Of a DNA stretch of 64,000 nt, positions 53,120 to 64,000 are shown one piece after another. The stretch comes from Bauldia sp. (GTDB lineage Bacteria > Pseudomonadota > Alphaproteobacteria > Rhizobiales > Kaistiaceae): positions 1 to 64,000 of the forward strand of contig JAHCJY010000008.1 of the NCBI GenBank assembly GCA_026126065.1, given 5' to 3'. The notes below the pieces were generated by a model. It saw nothing but the letters and a program-made list of their open reading frames with translations. It was not told the DNA's origin and did not search any database. Each line of letters begins with the position of its first letter. Within the stretch, counting starts at the first letter, position 1. Position numbers and translations under genes: made by a program.

Positions 53120-54802
53120 ATGCGCCTTCGTCTCAAAGCCGCCGCCGCCCTCCTTGCCGCAGTCGCGGGTGCGGCAGCGCTTGCGCCTTCGGCCTCCGCG
53201 CAGACGCAGTTCATGTCGAGCCCGACTGGCGCCTTCCTCGCCGGACAGGCCGCGGCGTCCCGCCTCGACCTCGAGGCCGCGGCCTGGTTCTACGGCTTCG
53301 TTCTCCAGCGCGACCCGTCCAATACCCAGCTCGCGGCGACCGTCTTCTCGCTGTGGCTCGAGGTCGGCAACATCGCCGCGGCGGCGCCCATAGCGGCGAC
53401 GCTGGTCGGGATCGATCCGGGCTTCGAGATGGGTCGGCTCGTCCTTTCCTCCCAGGCGATCCGGAGCGGCCAGTATCAGGCCGCGCTCGACCAGATCGAC
53501 GCCATCACGCCGGTGGATGCGCTAGGCGCCATTACGGTGAGCCTCCTTCGTGCCTGGCTGCACCAGGCCGTCGGCGAGACCGACGAGGCGCTCGCCCTCC
53601 TCGACGGGATGACCGACGATTATGCCGAGTTCGCCTACTTCCACTCGGCGCTCATTGCCGACCTTGCCGGCCGCACGGACGTCGCGCTCTTCTTTGCCGA
53701 GACGGCCGTGGAGCGCGGCCGCTCGATCGGCTCGACGCTCCTCCACGCCAGCCTTCTGTCGCGCACCGGCGACGCTGCCTCGGCCGAGCAGGTGCTCATC
53801 GAGGTGCTCGAAATCATCCCGGGCCAGCCGCAGGTGGTGGCGGCCCTTGAAGCACTCCGCGCGGGGGAGACGCTTCCGCCTCCGGTAACCGACATCCGCA
53901 CCGGCACGGCAACCCTGTTCTTCGATCTCGCGACTGCCGTGATGCTCCAGGACCGCGGCCAGCGCTCTGTGCCGTATCTCCAACTTTCACTCCGCCTCTG
54001 GCCCGACGGTCCGGCCACGGCCGCGGCGCTGGGCGAGCTCCTGCAGGAACTCGGCCGCCACGAGCAGGCGATCGACACGTTCTCGCTCGTCGCGCCCGGT
54101 TCGCCGTTTGCCGCCGCCGCAATCCTTGGCGCCGCGACGAGCGACGCTGCGCTCGGCCGCATCGACGAGGCCATCCGGCGGCTCGAGCCGGTCGCCGCGG
54201 CCGAGCCGGACGATGTCCGCGTCGCGCTCACCCTGGCGAGCCTCTACCGGGGCGCCGAGCGCTTCCGCGACGCGGTCGACGCAATCAGCCCCGCGATCGC
54301 CGCGATGGACGGTCCGGACGAGAACTCGTGGCGGCTCTATTTCATCCGCGCCTCCTCGCTGGAGCGGCTCGGCGACTGGGAAGCCGCCGAGGACGACTTC
54401 CGCATCGCGCTCCTCCTCTCTCCCAACCAGCCGGACGTTCTGAACTATCTCGGCTACTCGATGGTCGTCTACGGCGGGGACATCGACGAGGCGCTCGGCT
54501 ACATCCAGCGCGCCGTCGAGGCGCGGCCGCAGGCCGGCTACATCATCGACAGCCTCGGCTGGGCCTATTTCCACCTCGGCCGCTACGAGGACGCGGTGGT
54601 CGAACTCGAACGCGCGGTGGAACTCGAACCCGATCATCCTGAGGTTGCCGAGCATCTCGGCGACGCTTACTGGCGCGCCGGCCGCGAGTACGAGGCCGTC
54701 TTCCAGTGGCGGCACGCCCTGGAGTTCGACCCGCCGGAGGACGCCGTGGATCGTCTCCAGGAGAAGATCGCCAACGGTCTTCCCGATGCCGGCGCCGACT
54801 GA
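53120..54802 (+). CDS. Exported tetratricopeptide-repeat protein
   Basis: A 560-residue periplasmic or outer-membrane TPR protein of unknown role. A signal peptide ends near ASAQT. The rest is built of helix pairs; clear TPR units near the C-terminus are NYLGYSMVVYGGDIDEALGY, SLGWAYFHLGRYEDAVVELE and HLGDAYWRAGREYEAVFQW. It overlaps ispE by 17 bases and follows the octaprenyl synthase closely, so the three probably form one operon. Confidence 0.85.
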   Translation: MRLRLKAAAALLAAVAGAAALAPSASAQTQFMSSPTGAFLAGQAAASRLDLEAAAWFYGFVLQRDPSNTQLAATVFSLWLEVGNIAAAAPIAATLVGIDPGFEMGRLVLSSQAIRSGQYQAALDQIDAITPVDALGAITVSLLRAWLHQAVGETDEALALLDGMTDDYAEFAYFHSALIADLAGRTDVALFFAETAVERGRSIGSTLLHASLLSRTGDAASAEQVLIEVLEIIPGQPQVVAALEALRAGETLPPPVTDIRTGTATLFFDLATAVMLQDRGQRSVPYLQLSLRLWPDGPATAAALGELLQELGRHEQAIDTFSLVAPGSPFAAAAILGAATSDAALGRIDEAIRRLEPVAAAEPDDVRVALTLASLYRGAERFRDAVDAISPAIAAMDGPDENSWRLYFIRASSLERLGDWEAAEDDFRIALLLSPNQPDVLNYLGYSMVVYGGDIDEALGYIQRAVEARPQAGYIIDSLGWAYFHLGRYEDAVVELERAVELEPDHPEVAEHLGDAYWRAGREYEAVFQWRHALEFDPPEDAVDRLQEKIANGLPDAGAD

Positions 54803-55697
54803 CGCCGCGCTCGACCTGACCGACGCCGCCACGGCGGCGCCGGTCCCGAGCGAAGCGGCGCCCGCGAAGGTGAACCTCGCCCTTCATGTGCGGGGCCGTC
54901 GGCCGGACGGCTACCACGACCTGGACACGCTCGTGGTCTTCGCCGCCGATGCCGACACGGTCGAGCTTGCCGAGGGCGGGGACGCACTCACGATCGACGG
55001 GCCGTTCGGGCAGCTCCTGCGGGGGGACGAGTCCGAGAACCTCGTCCTCCGGGCCGCCCGGCGGCTCGCGGCGCGCGCGGGGCGCTCATGGCCGGCGCTC
55101 CGCCTCACCAAGAATCTTCCCGTTGCGGCCGGCCTCGGCGGCGGCTCTGCCGATGCGGCTGCGACGCTGCGCCTGCTGACGCGGGCCTGGCGCCTCCCGC
55201 CCGGCGACGCGGACCTTGCCGCAGAGGGAATAGCGCTGGGGTCGGACGTGCCGATGTGCCTCCGGTCCCGGCCGCTCGTCGCTCGCGGTCGCGGCGAAAG
55301 GATCGAGGACGTCGTGTCTTTCCCGGCGCTCGCGATTGTCCTGGTGCATCCGGCGGTCGCGGTGAGCACCGGCCAGGTCTTCGCCCGCCTCGACGCGCCC
55401 GATGACCCGCCGCTGCCGGAGCTTCCGGATCGTTTCGAAACGGTCGCGGACTTCATCCGCTGGCTTCGCCCGACGCGGAACGGCCTTGCGGACGCCGCAC
55501 GCGACATCGCGCCGGTGATCGGCAATGCGCTCCTGGCGCTCAGCAACACGGGCGCGATGTTTGCGCGGATGTCGGGGTCCGGCGCCAGCTGCTTCGGGAT
55601 CTTCCCGTTCGCGGAAGCCGCCGAGCACGCCGCCCGGATCATCCGCGGCGCCGAGCCGGCGTGGTGGGTCTCGGCCACGACGACGGGCGGTTCCTGA
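54786..55697 (+). CDS. ispE: 4-diphosphocytidyl-2-C-methyl-D-erythritol kinase
   Basis: IspE phosphorylates CDP-ME in the MEP pathway, supplying isoprenoids used by the prenyl synthase upstream. The 303-residue GHMP kinase has APAKVNLALHVRGRRPDGYH, the ATP loop LPVAAGLGGGSADAAATLR and the C-terminal MSGSGASCFGIF. ATG at 54786 lies inside the 3' end of the TPR gene, so translation is probably coupled. Confidence 0.95.
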   Translation: MPAPTDAALDLTDAATAAPVPSEAAPAKVNLALHVRGRRPDGYHDLDTLVVFAADADTVELAEGGDALTIDGPFGQLLRGDESENLVLRAARRLAARAGRSWPALRLTKNLPVAAGLGGGSADAAATLRLLTRAWRLPPGDADLAAEGIALGSDVPMCLRSRPLVARGRGERIEDVVSFPALAIVLVHPAVAVSTGQVFARLDAPDDPPLPELPDRFETVADFIRWLRPTRNGLADAARDIAPVIGNALLALSNTGAMFARMSGSGASCFGIFPFAEAAEHAARIIRGAEPAWWVSATTTGGS

Positions 55698-55715
55698 CAT
55701 CAGGCGGAACCGCCA

Positions 55716-55754
55716 ACCCCGCCCGACGTTTGCCGCACGGCGAGCGGGCGGGGT
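55716..55754 (+). terminator. Hairpin downstream of ispE
   Basis: Perfect 10-base arms ACCCCGCCCG and CGGGCGGGGT with a 19-base loop that has its own small stem. No T-run follows. It lies between ispE and the DUF3096 gene. Confidence 0.45.
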
Positions 55755-55805
55755 GGGGCGCACCCTCCACGGCGACTCGACGCGAGTCTTTCCCCGGAGG
55801 TTCTT

Positions 55806-55943
55806 ATGGAAATCGACATTGGCACGATCCAGCCCATCGTGGCGCTCGCCGCAGGCATCCTGATCCTGCTCATCCCGCGGCTCCTCAACTACATCGTTGC
55901 GATCTACCTCATCATCATCGGCGTGACCGGCCTCATCAACTAG
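55806..55943 (+). CDS. DUF3096 micro-protein
   Basis: A 45-residue hydrophobic protein starting MEIDIGTIQP, with two membrane-spanning stretches (IVALAAGILILLIP and NYIVAIYLIIIGVTGLI). This is the DUF3096 family, of unknown function. GGAGG lies six bases before the ATG, which supports it as a real gene despite its size. Confidence 0.85.
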   Translation: MEIDIGTIQPIVALAAGILILLIPRLLNYIVAIYLIIIGVTGLIN

Positions 55944-56069
55944 GCCGCGCGATAGCGGCGGGCCGCGTCACTCCGCGCGACTCGCCACCGGCGCCGCAGC
56001 GACCTATAGTCCCCTCCTTGTTTGCGGGAAGGGAGGCCCGGGCTTGATTTCGCCGTGCCATACCCTAGA

Positions 56070-56088
56070 TATGCTCATGTTGAGCATA
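56070..56088. promoter_or_regulatory. Palindromic operator upstream of nadABC
   Basis: Perfect arms TATGCTCA and TGAGCATA around TGT lie 28 bases before the nadA start, within the likely promoter. Alphaproteobacterial nad operons are known to be controlled by NAD-responsive repressors such as NadQ or NrtR. Which regulator binds here cannot be told from the sequence. Confidence 0.75.
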
Positions 56089-56115
56089 ACTCCTCTTGCT
56101 GGAGGACACTGAAGG

Positions 56116-57183
56116 ATGGCCATGTACCGTGACGGCCTTGCGACGCAGGGTGGATTTGCGCGGGGCGGACTGTCGGTCCTGCCGCGGCCCAACCTCGACT
56201 ACACCGAGGAGGTCGCGCGCGAGACCGCGCCGATCTACGAGCGTGTCAGGCATTCGATCCCCGCGATCGAGTGGCCCGTCCACGCGCCCTACATCAAGGC
56301 GATCAACGACCTCAAGAAGGTCCGGAACGCCGTGATCCTGGCGCACAACTACCAGACGCCGCAGATCTTCCACGGCGTGGCGGACGTCGTCGGCGATTCG
56401 CTGCAGCTCGCCCGCGAGGCCTCGCGCACGGATGCCGCGGTCATCGTCCAGGGCGGCGTGCACTTCATGGCGGAAACGTCCAAGCTGCTGAATCCCGACA
56501 AGATGGTGCTCATCCCGGACCGCCGGGCCGGCTGCTCGCTCGCGGAATCGATCACCGGCGCCGACGTTCGCCTCCTTCGCCAGCGCTATCCCGGCGTGCC
56601 GGTCGTGACCTATGTCAACACGTCAGCCGAGGTGAAGGCTGAGAGCGACATCTGCTGCACGTCGGCCAACGCCCTTGAGGTCGTCGAGAGCTTCGGCGTC
56701 GATACCGTGCTCCTCATCCCCGACGAATACCTCGCGCAGAACGTGGCCGCGCGGACGAAGGTGAAGATCCTCACCTGGAAGGGCCATTGCGAGGTTCACG
56801 AGCGCTTCACGGCGGCCGAGCTATTGTCGTTCAAGGAGGCTCACCCGGGCCTCGAGATCATTGCCCATCCCGAGTGCCCGCCGGAGATCGTGGCGATCGC
56901 CGACTTCACGGGTTCGACCTCGGGCATGATCAAATACGTCAAGGACAACCGGCCGCCGAAGGCCCTCTTCGTGACGGAGTGCTCGATGGCTGCCAACGTC
57001 CAGGAAGCGGTGCCGGAGGTCGAATTCATCGGCCCCTGCAACCTCTGCCCCCACATGCAGCGGATCACCCTGCCGAAGATCCTCGACAGCCTCCTGACAC
57101 TTTCCGAGGAGGTCACGATCGATCCGGATATCGCCGTCCGCGCCCGCCGCGCGGTCGAGCGGATGATCAACCTGCGGAACTGA
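56116..57183 (+). CDS. nadA: Quinolinate synthase
   Basis: NadA condenses iminoaspartate with dihydroxyacetone phosphate to quinolinate, using a [4Fe-4S] cluster. The 355-residue protein has [36 protein letters not shown] and [14 protein letters not shown], which contain the likely cluster cysteines. ATG at 56116 is preceded by GGAGG at 56100. It opens the de novo NAD operon nadA-nadB-nadC. Confidence 0.97.
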   Translation: MAMYRDGLATQGGFARGGLSVLPRPNLDYTEEVARETAPIYERVRHSIPAIEWPVHAPYIKAINDLKKVRNAVILAHNYQTPQIFHGVADVVGDSLQLAREASRTDAAVIVQGGVHFMAETSKLLNPDKMVLIPDRRAGCSLAESITGADVRLLRQRYPGVPVVTYVNTSAEVKAESDICCTSANALEVVESFGVDTVLLIPDEYLAQNVAARTKVKILTWKGHCEVHERFTAAELLSFKEAHPGLEIIAHPECPPEIVAIADFTGSTSGMIKYVKDNRPPKALFVTECSMAANVQEAVPEVEFIGPCNLCPHMQRITLPKILDSLLTLSEEVTIDPDIAVRARRAVERMINLRN

Positions 57184-57201
57184 ACCAGGGCTCAGGGCCG
57201 G

Positions 57202-58827
57202 ATGTTCGAGACCGAGACCGACAGCACCTTCCCGCCGCAGTCGCTGGCCGGCGTCGACGATGTCGTCATCGTCGGCGGCGGCCTGGCAGGGCTCTTCTGC
57301 GCCCTTCGCCTCGCGCCGCGGCCGGTCACGGTGCTGACCGCGGCGCCGCTCGGGCTCGGTGGCTCCTCCGCCCGGGCCCAGGCCGGCATCGCCGCCGCGC
57401 TCAGCCCCGGAGACAGCATCGAGTCGCATCTTGCCGACACGATCGCCGCCGGGGCGGGCCTGGTCGAGCCGCGGATCGCCGAACTGATGGTGCGCGAGGC
57501 GTCGGCGCGCATCCACGACCTCCTCGCCTACGGCGTTCCCTTCGACCGCGACCTTGCGGGCCGGCTCGCGCTGTCGCGCGAGGCGGCGCATTCGGCCGCG
57601 CGGGTCGTCGGCGTCGGCGGCGACAAGGCGGGCGCGACGATCATGCAGACGCTCGTTGCCGCAGTCCGCCGGACACCGTCGATCCGCGTCGTCGAGGGCG
57701 TCGTGGGCGAGTCGCTCCTGCATGAAGGGCCGTATGTCACCGGGGTCGTCGGCCGCCTCGCGGGACGGCGCGACCCGGTCTCCTTCCGTGCCCGGGCGAT
57801 CGTGCTCGCGGCGGGCGGCATCGGTCACCTTTACGCCGTCACCACCAACCCGGCCGAGGCGCGTGGCGACGGCATTGCGATGGCGGCGCGCGCGGGCGCG
57901 GTGATCGCCGACGCCGAGTTCGTCCAGTTCCATCCCACCGCCATCGCCGTCGGCAAGGATCCCGCACCGCTCGCGACCGAATCGCTGCGTGGCGCCGGCG
58001 CCATCGTCATCGACGAGACCGGCGATCGCTTCCTCGCCCGCGTCGACGCCTCGGCCGAACTGGCTCCCCGCGACGTCGTCGCCCGTGCCATCCACGACCA
58101 CCTTGCCGCCGGCCACGCCGTCTTTCTCGACGGCCGCACCAACCCCGGCGCGCACTTCGCAGAGGCCTTCCCCACGGTATTCGCCGCGTGCGTCGAGGCC
58201 GGCATCGATCCGGCGAAGGAGCCGATCCCCATCGCCCCGGCGGCGCACTATCACATGGGCGGCGTGCTGGTTGACGCGAACGGCCGTTCGACGCTCGAGG
58301 GCCTCTGGGTCTGCGGCGAGTCCGCCTCGACCGGCGCCCACGGCGCCAACCGCCTCGCGTCGAACTCGCTTCTCGAAGCCGTCGTCTTTGCCGCCCGCAT
58401 CGCCGACGACATTGCCGGCACCATGCCGGCGGCAGCGGCGTCGGCGGCGGCCGGCGGTGTCCTCGCCGAAGCATCGCCACACGTGGACCCCGCGGCGCTG
58501 ACACGCCTCCGCCAGACGATGACGGCCGATGTGGGCGTCGTCCGCACTGGCGCCGGGATCGCCCGCGCCCTTGCCGTCATCGCACGGCTCGAAGCCTCGC
58601 CAGGCGCCGCCTCGATCCGCAATCCTCTCGTCGCGGCCAAGCTCATCGCGACCTCGGCGCTGCTTCGCAGCGAAAGCCGGGGAGCGCATTTCCGCTCGGA
58701 CCATCCGCTGCCCGATCCGCGCCAGGCCGTGCGGAGCCACATCACGCTCGCCGTGGCCGAGAAGGTGGCGGCGGAGGCCGATGATGCCGGGCACGGCGCC
58801 CCGCGCGCGCTGGCGCCGGCAGGCTGA
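57202..58827 (+). CDS. nadB: L-aspartate oxidase
   Basis: NadB oxidises aspartate to iminoaspartate, the substrate of NadA. The 541-residue flavoprotein has the FAD loop [48 protein letters not shown] and [19 protein letters not shown], with [23 protein letters not shown] flavin contacts. It lies 18 bases after nadA and overlaps nadC. Confidence 0.96.
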   Translation: MFETETDSTFPPQSLAGVDDVVIVGGGLAGLFCALRLAPRPVTVLTAAPLGLGGSSARAQAGIAAALSPGDSIESHLADTIAAGAGLVEPRIAELMVREASARIHDLLAYGVPFDRDLAGRLALSREAAHSAARVVGVGGDKAGATIMQTLVAAVRRTPSIRVVEGVVGESLLHEGPYVTGVVGRLAGRRDPVSFRARAIVLAAGGIGHLYAVTTNPAEARGDGIAMAARAGAVIADAEFVQFHPTAIAVGKDPAPLATESLRGAGAIVIDETGDRFLARVDASAELAPRDVVARAIHDHLAAGHAVFLDGRTNPGAHFAEAFPTVFAACVEAGIDPAKEPIPIAPAAHYHMGGVLVDANGRSTLEGLWVCGESASTGAHGANRLASNSLLEAVVFAARIADDIAGTMPAAAASAAAGGVLAEASPHVDPAALTRLRQTMTADVGVVRTGAGIARALAVIARLEASPGAASIRNPLVAAKLIATSALLRSESRGAHFRSDHPLPDPRQAVRSHITLAVAEKVAAEADDAGHGAPRALAPAG

Positions 58828-59678
58828 TGCCGGACATCCCGCCGCTGCCGTCGGGCCTCGTCGCCGAGGCCGTCCGCGTGGCGCTTGCCGAGGATCTCGG
58901 CCGCGCCGGCGACATCACGTCGGCCGCGACGATCCCGGCTGATCGTTCGGCGTCCGCCGTCATTGCGGCACGCCGGCCCGGCGTGGTGGCCGGCATGGCG
59001 TTCGCGGCAGAGGCGTTCCGGCAGGTCGATCCGGCCGTGCGTTTCACCGTGGAGCGCGACGACGGCGCGACGCTGGACGCCGGCGCCGTCCTCGCCCGCA
59101 TCAGCGGCCCGGCCCGCGCCATTCTCGCTGCGGAACGCGTGGCGCTGAACTATCTCGGCCGCCTCTCCGGCATCGCCACGGCTACGGCCGAACTCGTGAC
59201 GGCGGTCGCCGGCACCGGCGCCCGCATCGTCGATACGCGCAAGACGACGCCGGGCCTGCGCGCCATCGAGAAGTACGCCGTCCGCTGCGGCGGCGGCTCA
59301 AACCACCGCTTCGGCCTCGATGACGCGGTTCTCATCAAGGACAACCACATCGCCGTCGCCGGCGGTGTCGCGGTGGCGATCCGCGCCGCGCGCGCCGCGG
59401 TCGGGCATCTGGTCAAGGTGGAGGTCGAGGTCGACACCCTGGAGCAGCTGGCCGAGGCGATGACGGCGTCGCCGGACGCCGTGCTTCTCGACAATATGAA
59501 TCCGGCGAAGCTTCGCGAGGCGGTGGCGCTGATCGCCGGCCGCTGCATCGCCGAGGCCTCCGGCGGTGTCACACCGGCGACCGTGCGCGCGATCGCCGAA
59601 ACGGGCGTCGACGTCATCTCCTCCGGCTGGATCACCCACTCCGCGCCCAGCCTCGACCTCGGACTCGACATGGTGTGA
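58827..59678 (+). CDS. nadC: Nicotinate-nucleotide diphosphorylase (quinolinate phosphoribosyltransferase)
   Basis: NadC converts quinolinate and PRPP to nicotinate mononucleotide. The 283-residue protein has [49 protein letters not shown] and the C-terminal [14 protein letters not shown] and [17 protein letters not shown]. The ATG overlaps the nadB stop (TGATG), completing a coupled nadABC operon. Confidence 0.97.
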   Translation: MPDIPPLPSGLVAEAVRVALAEDLGRAGDITSAATIPADRSASAVIAARRPGVVAGMAFAAEAFRQVDPAVRFTVERDDGATLDAGAVLARISGPARAILAAERVALNYLGRLSGIATATAELVTAVAGTGARIVDTRKTTPGLRAIEKYAVRCGGGSNHRFGLDDAVLIKDNHIAVAGGVAVAIRAARAAVGHLVKVEVEVDTLEQLAEAMTASPDAVLLDNMNPAKLREAVALIAGRCIAEASGGVTPATVRAIAETGVDVISSGWITHSAPSLDLGLDMV

Positions 59679-60012
59679 GGGCGGTCGCTCTCGTTCCGGA
59701 CACACGACGCTCGCCTGCGCCGACCACAACCCCCATTCGTCATCCCGGCCTTCGAGCGTGTGAAGAGATTCGGAGGAGGGTGAGCGGGCGTCGGTGGTGA
59801 GTTTCTGCGGGCGGCGCCCCCTCACCCTTTCGAGCCGAAGGGGAGCATCGCCCAGCGGACAAACCAGGCTCGGCAACTGCCTCGACAGATTCACGAAATC
59901 GGCTATGCCCCATCGAACTGGAACGCCATCAAAGCTTGTGCCGGTAACGTCACGCCAAGCATGAACTTCGCCGCCTAGGCGACTCGCGCGACTCGTGAAC
60001 CCGGCCCTGTGG
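59679..60012. other. Intergenic region with inverted repeat (59777-59828)
   Basis: About 330 bases between convergent nadC and the sleB-like gene. The arm AGGGTGAGCGGGCG at 59777-59790 pairs with CGCCCCCTCACCCT at 59815-59828 with one mismatch, giving a hairpin that could end both transcripts. The stretch at 59840-59990 has a codon-like texture but no intact frame with a start and ribosome site. It may be a decayed coding fragment. Confidence 0.5.
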
Positions 60013-61050
60013 CTAGATCCAGCCGCCGCCATAGGTGCGATAGAAGATGTGCACGCCGATCTGCGCCATGCGCTGCATCTGCGGCGCCCAGTTCGGCCGG
60101 ACATAGTTGGCGTGGTAGTGCGTCGCCGAGCCGATCTCGTCGAGGTAGATGGCCGTGCCGTCGATCTCGGAATTGGCGATCGCCTGGGCAATGGACCATG
60201 CGTTGCGATCGGTGACCACGTCGCGGATGCCGTCGCAGGCGAACGAGAACTGGCAGGCGTTGCGCATGTGCTGGTTCTGGTAGACCACGCCGCAGACCGT
60301 CCCCGGATAGGCCGGGTTGCGGAGCCGGTTGATGACCACCTGCGCGACCGCGATCTGGCCGCGGATCGGCTCGCCGCGCGCTTCGAAATAGACAGCCTCG
60401 GCAAGGCAGCGGCGCTCGGCTGCCGTTCGGGCGCTGTCGGGGATCGGGTTTGCCGCCCAGTTGTGGTCGTTGACCGGATCCGGCCTCGGGATGTCGAAGG
60501 CCGGCTTCGAGCGCGGCATGATCAGCGCCTCGAACGGCGCCTCGAAGGCGGCGGCGCCGGTGTCGGCATAGGCAAGCGGCGCCTGCGGGTCGACCGCGGC
60601 GACCATCACCGCCGCGGCCGGGGCGGCCTCGGGCGCCGGCTCCGCATCGCCGCGGCCCACCGGCTGGGCGGGCAGCGGCGCGGCGAAGGCGAACATGACG
60701 CCGGCGGTCGCGGGCGGCGTCGCGATGAAGACGTCCGCCTCGGTCAGGCGCGGCAGCATGCCGGTGACGCGGGGACCTGCGGCAATGAAATCGGAGTCTC
60801 CCTTGCCGAGGCGGTTGATCCGCGCGGCATCGGGCGTGACGATCGCGGCGGTGGCAATCGGGTCGATGCCGGGCGCGGCGGCGGCCGTCACTGCGCCCGA
60901 GAGCGCGATCGGCGTCGTTGACAAAAGGAATAGCGCGAGCGCCGCAGCGGTGCGGGCGAAGAATCGCAGCTCGGTCTGGCCCCGCGGCCGCGTCCTGTAC
61001 AAACGCCCCACTCCACGCTTACGCAACACGAACGCGACCCGGCCGAACAC
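60013..61050 (-). CDS. SleB-type cell wall hydrolase
   Basis: A 345-residue exported protein with a C-terminal Hydrolase_2 (SleB/CwlJ) domain, a lytic transglycosylase-like fold acting on peptidoglycan. The domain is seen in CLAEAVYFEARGEPIRGQIA (catalytic glutamate), VVINRLRNPAYPGTVCGVVY and CQFSFACDG. The N-terminal ~180 residues hold a membrane helix and an Ala/Pro-rich linker, so the enzyme is probably membrane-tethered. The start is GTG at 61050. Similar genes sit beside ppdK in many alphaproteobacteria. Confidence 0.88.
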   Translation of the reverse strand: MFGRVAFVLRKRGVGRLYRTRPRGQTELRFFARTAAALALFLLSTTPIALSGAVTAAAAPGIDPIATAAIVTPDAARINRLGKGDSDFIAAGPRVTGMLPRLTEADVFIATPPATAGVMFAFAAPLPAQPVGRGDAEPAPEAAPAAAVMVAAVDPQAPLAYADTGAAAFEAPFEALIMPRSKPAFDIPRPDPVNDHNWAANPIPDSARTAAERRCLAEAVYFEARGEPIRGQIAVAQVVINRLRNPAYPGTVCGVVYQNQHMRNACQFSFACDGIRDVVTDRNAWSIAQAIANSEIDGTAIYLDEIGSATHYHANYVRPNWAPQMQRMAQIGVHIFYRTYGGGWI

Positions 61051-61074
61051 GTCGGATCTTCATCAGTTTGAACT

Positions 61075-61098
61075 GGTTAACCTTGAAGCGGGGTTAAC
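61075..61098. promoter_or_regulatory. GTTAAC-containing site upstream of the sleB-like gene
   Basis: The palindrome GGTTAACC at 61075-61082 and a second GTTAAC at 61093-61098 lie about 25-50 bases upstream of the hydrolase start. TTAACC words resemble CtrA half-sites, but the spacing is not the classical seven bases. Control by CtrA is only suggested. Confidence 0.35.
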
Positions 61099-61254
61099 GC
61101 GCGCACGTGGCAGGCCTATTGCGGCGAAAGCCGGGCCGCACCGGGGCTGTCTCGCCTGTCGACTGGAGTGGCCACGCGCGGACTTCGTCGAGCCGTCATC
61201 ACTTGCCTCCGTGAGTATCCTCCGGGAAGTTAGGCGGCACGGGGTACGGGGTGC

Positions 61255-61958
61255 ATGATGACCAAGGACGGACGACCGTCACGTATCAACGACCTTCGCT
61301 ACTTCTTCGGCCCGGAAGAACATTCGGGGTATCTCACGGGCTGTGAGGAAGCGGTGGCCTATGGCCGGCGGATGGCGATGTTTCTGAATGGCGAAGGGTT
61401 CAGCATGGGGCCGTACCCGGCATTGTACCTGCTGCTGAATCCGTCGATGGACCCCGGTGAGGTCGTCGTGACGGACTACGGCGGAGACTGGTGGCAACGC
61501 TACACGCACGTCGCCGTACCTGCAGACCTTCCGGGGCTGTCCAACGCGACCGAAATAGTGATGGACGCTACGGTGGCCGCCCTGCGGGCGATTCGGCCGG
61601 ATCTCGATGTGGTGGTCAAGGCAGCGGATCGGGTCGTTCGCGAACACGGCAAGTCTCTGCGCTTCCTGATGAGGACGCAGACGACCAAGCGTTACCTCAT
61701 CGAAAAATCCTTCAGCATCGGCGTATGGGAGCGTGTGCTCCGACCGCAGCTGGCGCAACATCCATCGTACATCTTCACCTCGTTGACTGACCTATCAACG
61801 GGCGAGTTCTTGGATGGTCCAGCACAGCCGCACCCATTCGACCACTACAGCGCTTTCATGTTCAACAAGCCCGTTCGGGTCTCTGAGATTGAAGCAAGGC
61901 TCAGCTCATTCGTGAGCCGTGAACGGCCACCGACATCCAAGCTTGTGAAGCCCCGCGG

Positions 61959-61962
<4 letters not shown>
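61255..61962 (+). CDS. Protein of unknown function between sleB-like gene and ppdK
   Basis: A 235-residue soluble protein with no recognised domain. Visible features are RINDLRYFFGPEEHSGYLT near the start, an aromatic patch (YGGDWWQRYTHV), KSLRFLMRTQTTKRYLIEKS in the middle and a polar C-terminus. By eye it is less GC-rich than its neighbours, with more A/T-ending codons, which suggests recent acquisition. It breaks the usual pairing of the hydrolase with ppdK. Its stop shares the bases CTAG at 61959-61962 with the ppdK stop on the other strand. Confidence 0.65.

Positions 61963-64000
<2,038 letters not shown>

Overview
The window is a dense stretch of high-GC chromosome from an alphaproteobacterium, most likely of the order Hyphomicrobiales (Rhizobiales). 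Four things point there: the aa3 oxidase order ctaC-ctaD-ctaB-coxF-ctaG-ctaE-DUF983-SURF1 beside paired IalB-type proteins and tldD; ispH-thrB-rnhA in tandem; a separate F0 operon atpI-B-E-b'-b; and a CcrM-type DNA methyltransferase. It encodes an aerobic, respiring heterotroph. No rRNA, tRNA, CRISPR array, prophage or complete insertion sequence was recognised. The genus is not assigned.

Layout. 1-2.1 kb: end of a FecCD/BtuCD-type iron or cobalamin ABC importer. 2.1-7.1 kb (minus): coupled operon of two IalB-like proteins, a GNAT, TldD and a KefB-type antiporter. 7.4-13.9 kb (plus): cytochrome aa3 oxidase structural and assembly operon. 13.9-24.3 kb: UPF0301 protein, a DsbD-N-like protein, RNase HI, homoserine kinase, IspH, an EAL phosphodiesterase, a GNAT, an M16 protease and threonine synthase. 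24.4-30.9 kb: an accessory block with a lipoprotein, a three-gene ovoA operon and a von Willebrand A protein. 31-36 kb: CcrM, RNase HII and F0 ATP synthase. 36-42.7 kb: DciA-like protein, two DsbA-like thioredoxins, SMC and MutY. 42.7-51.9 kb: radical SAM protein, GlyS and GlyQ (split by a TetR/GST module), and a methyltransferase. 52-59.7 kb (plus): octaprenyl diphosphate synthase, TPR protein, IspE, a DUF3096 micro-protein and the nadABC operon behind a palindrome. 60-64 kb: SleB-type cell wall hydrolase, an orphan gene, and the truncated C-terminal part of pyruvate phosphate dikinase.

The strongest candidate for an undescribed system is the minus-strand operon at 25.0-28.8 kb. It holds ovoA (5-histidylcysteine sulfoxide synthase fused to a methyltransferase), an unassigned ATP-grasp enzyme and a nicotianamine-synthase-like protein, joined by two 4-base GTGA start/stop overlaps. 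This arrangement suggests a small molecule built on a thiohistidine, extended by an ATP-dependent ligase and by aminobutyrate transfer from SAM. It might be a new thiol/imidazole metallophore or an ovothiol conjugate. The product is inference only.

Other points of interest are a repeat-rich ccrM promoter, clear operator palindromes before nadA and tetR, an extragenic repeat that supplies the last codons of ispH, large extragenic hairpins, a broken PAS gene between tetR and glyQ, and an orphan, apparently less GC-rich gene between the sleB-like gene and ppdK. Start codons were chosen by Shine-Dalgarno position, overlap and family length; alternatives are stated where the choice is open.
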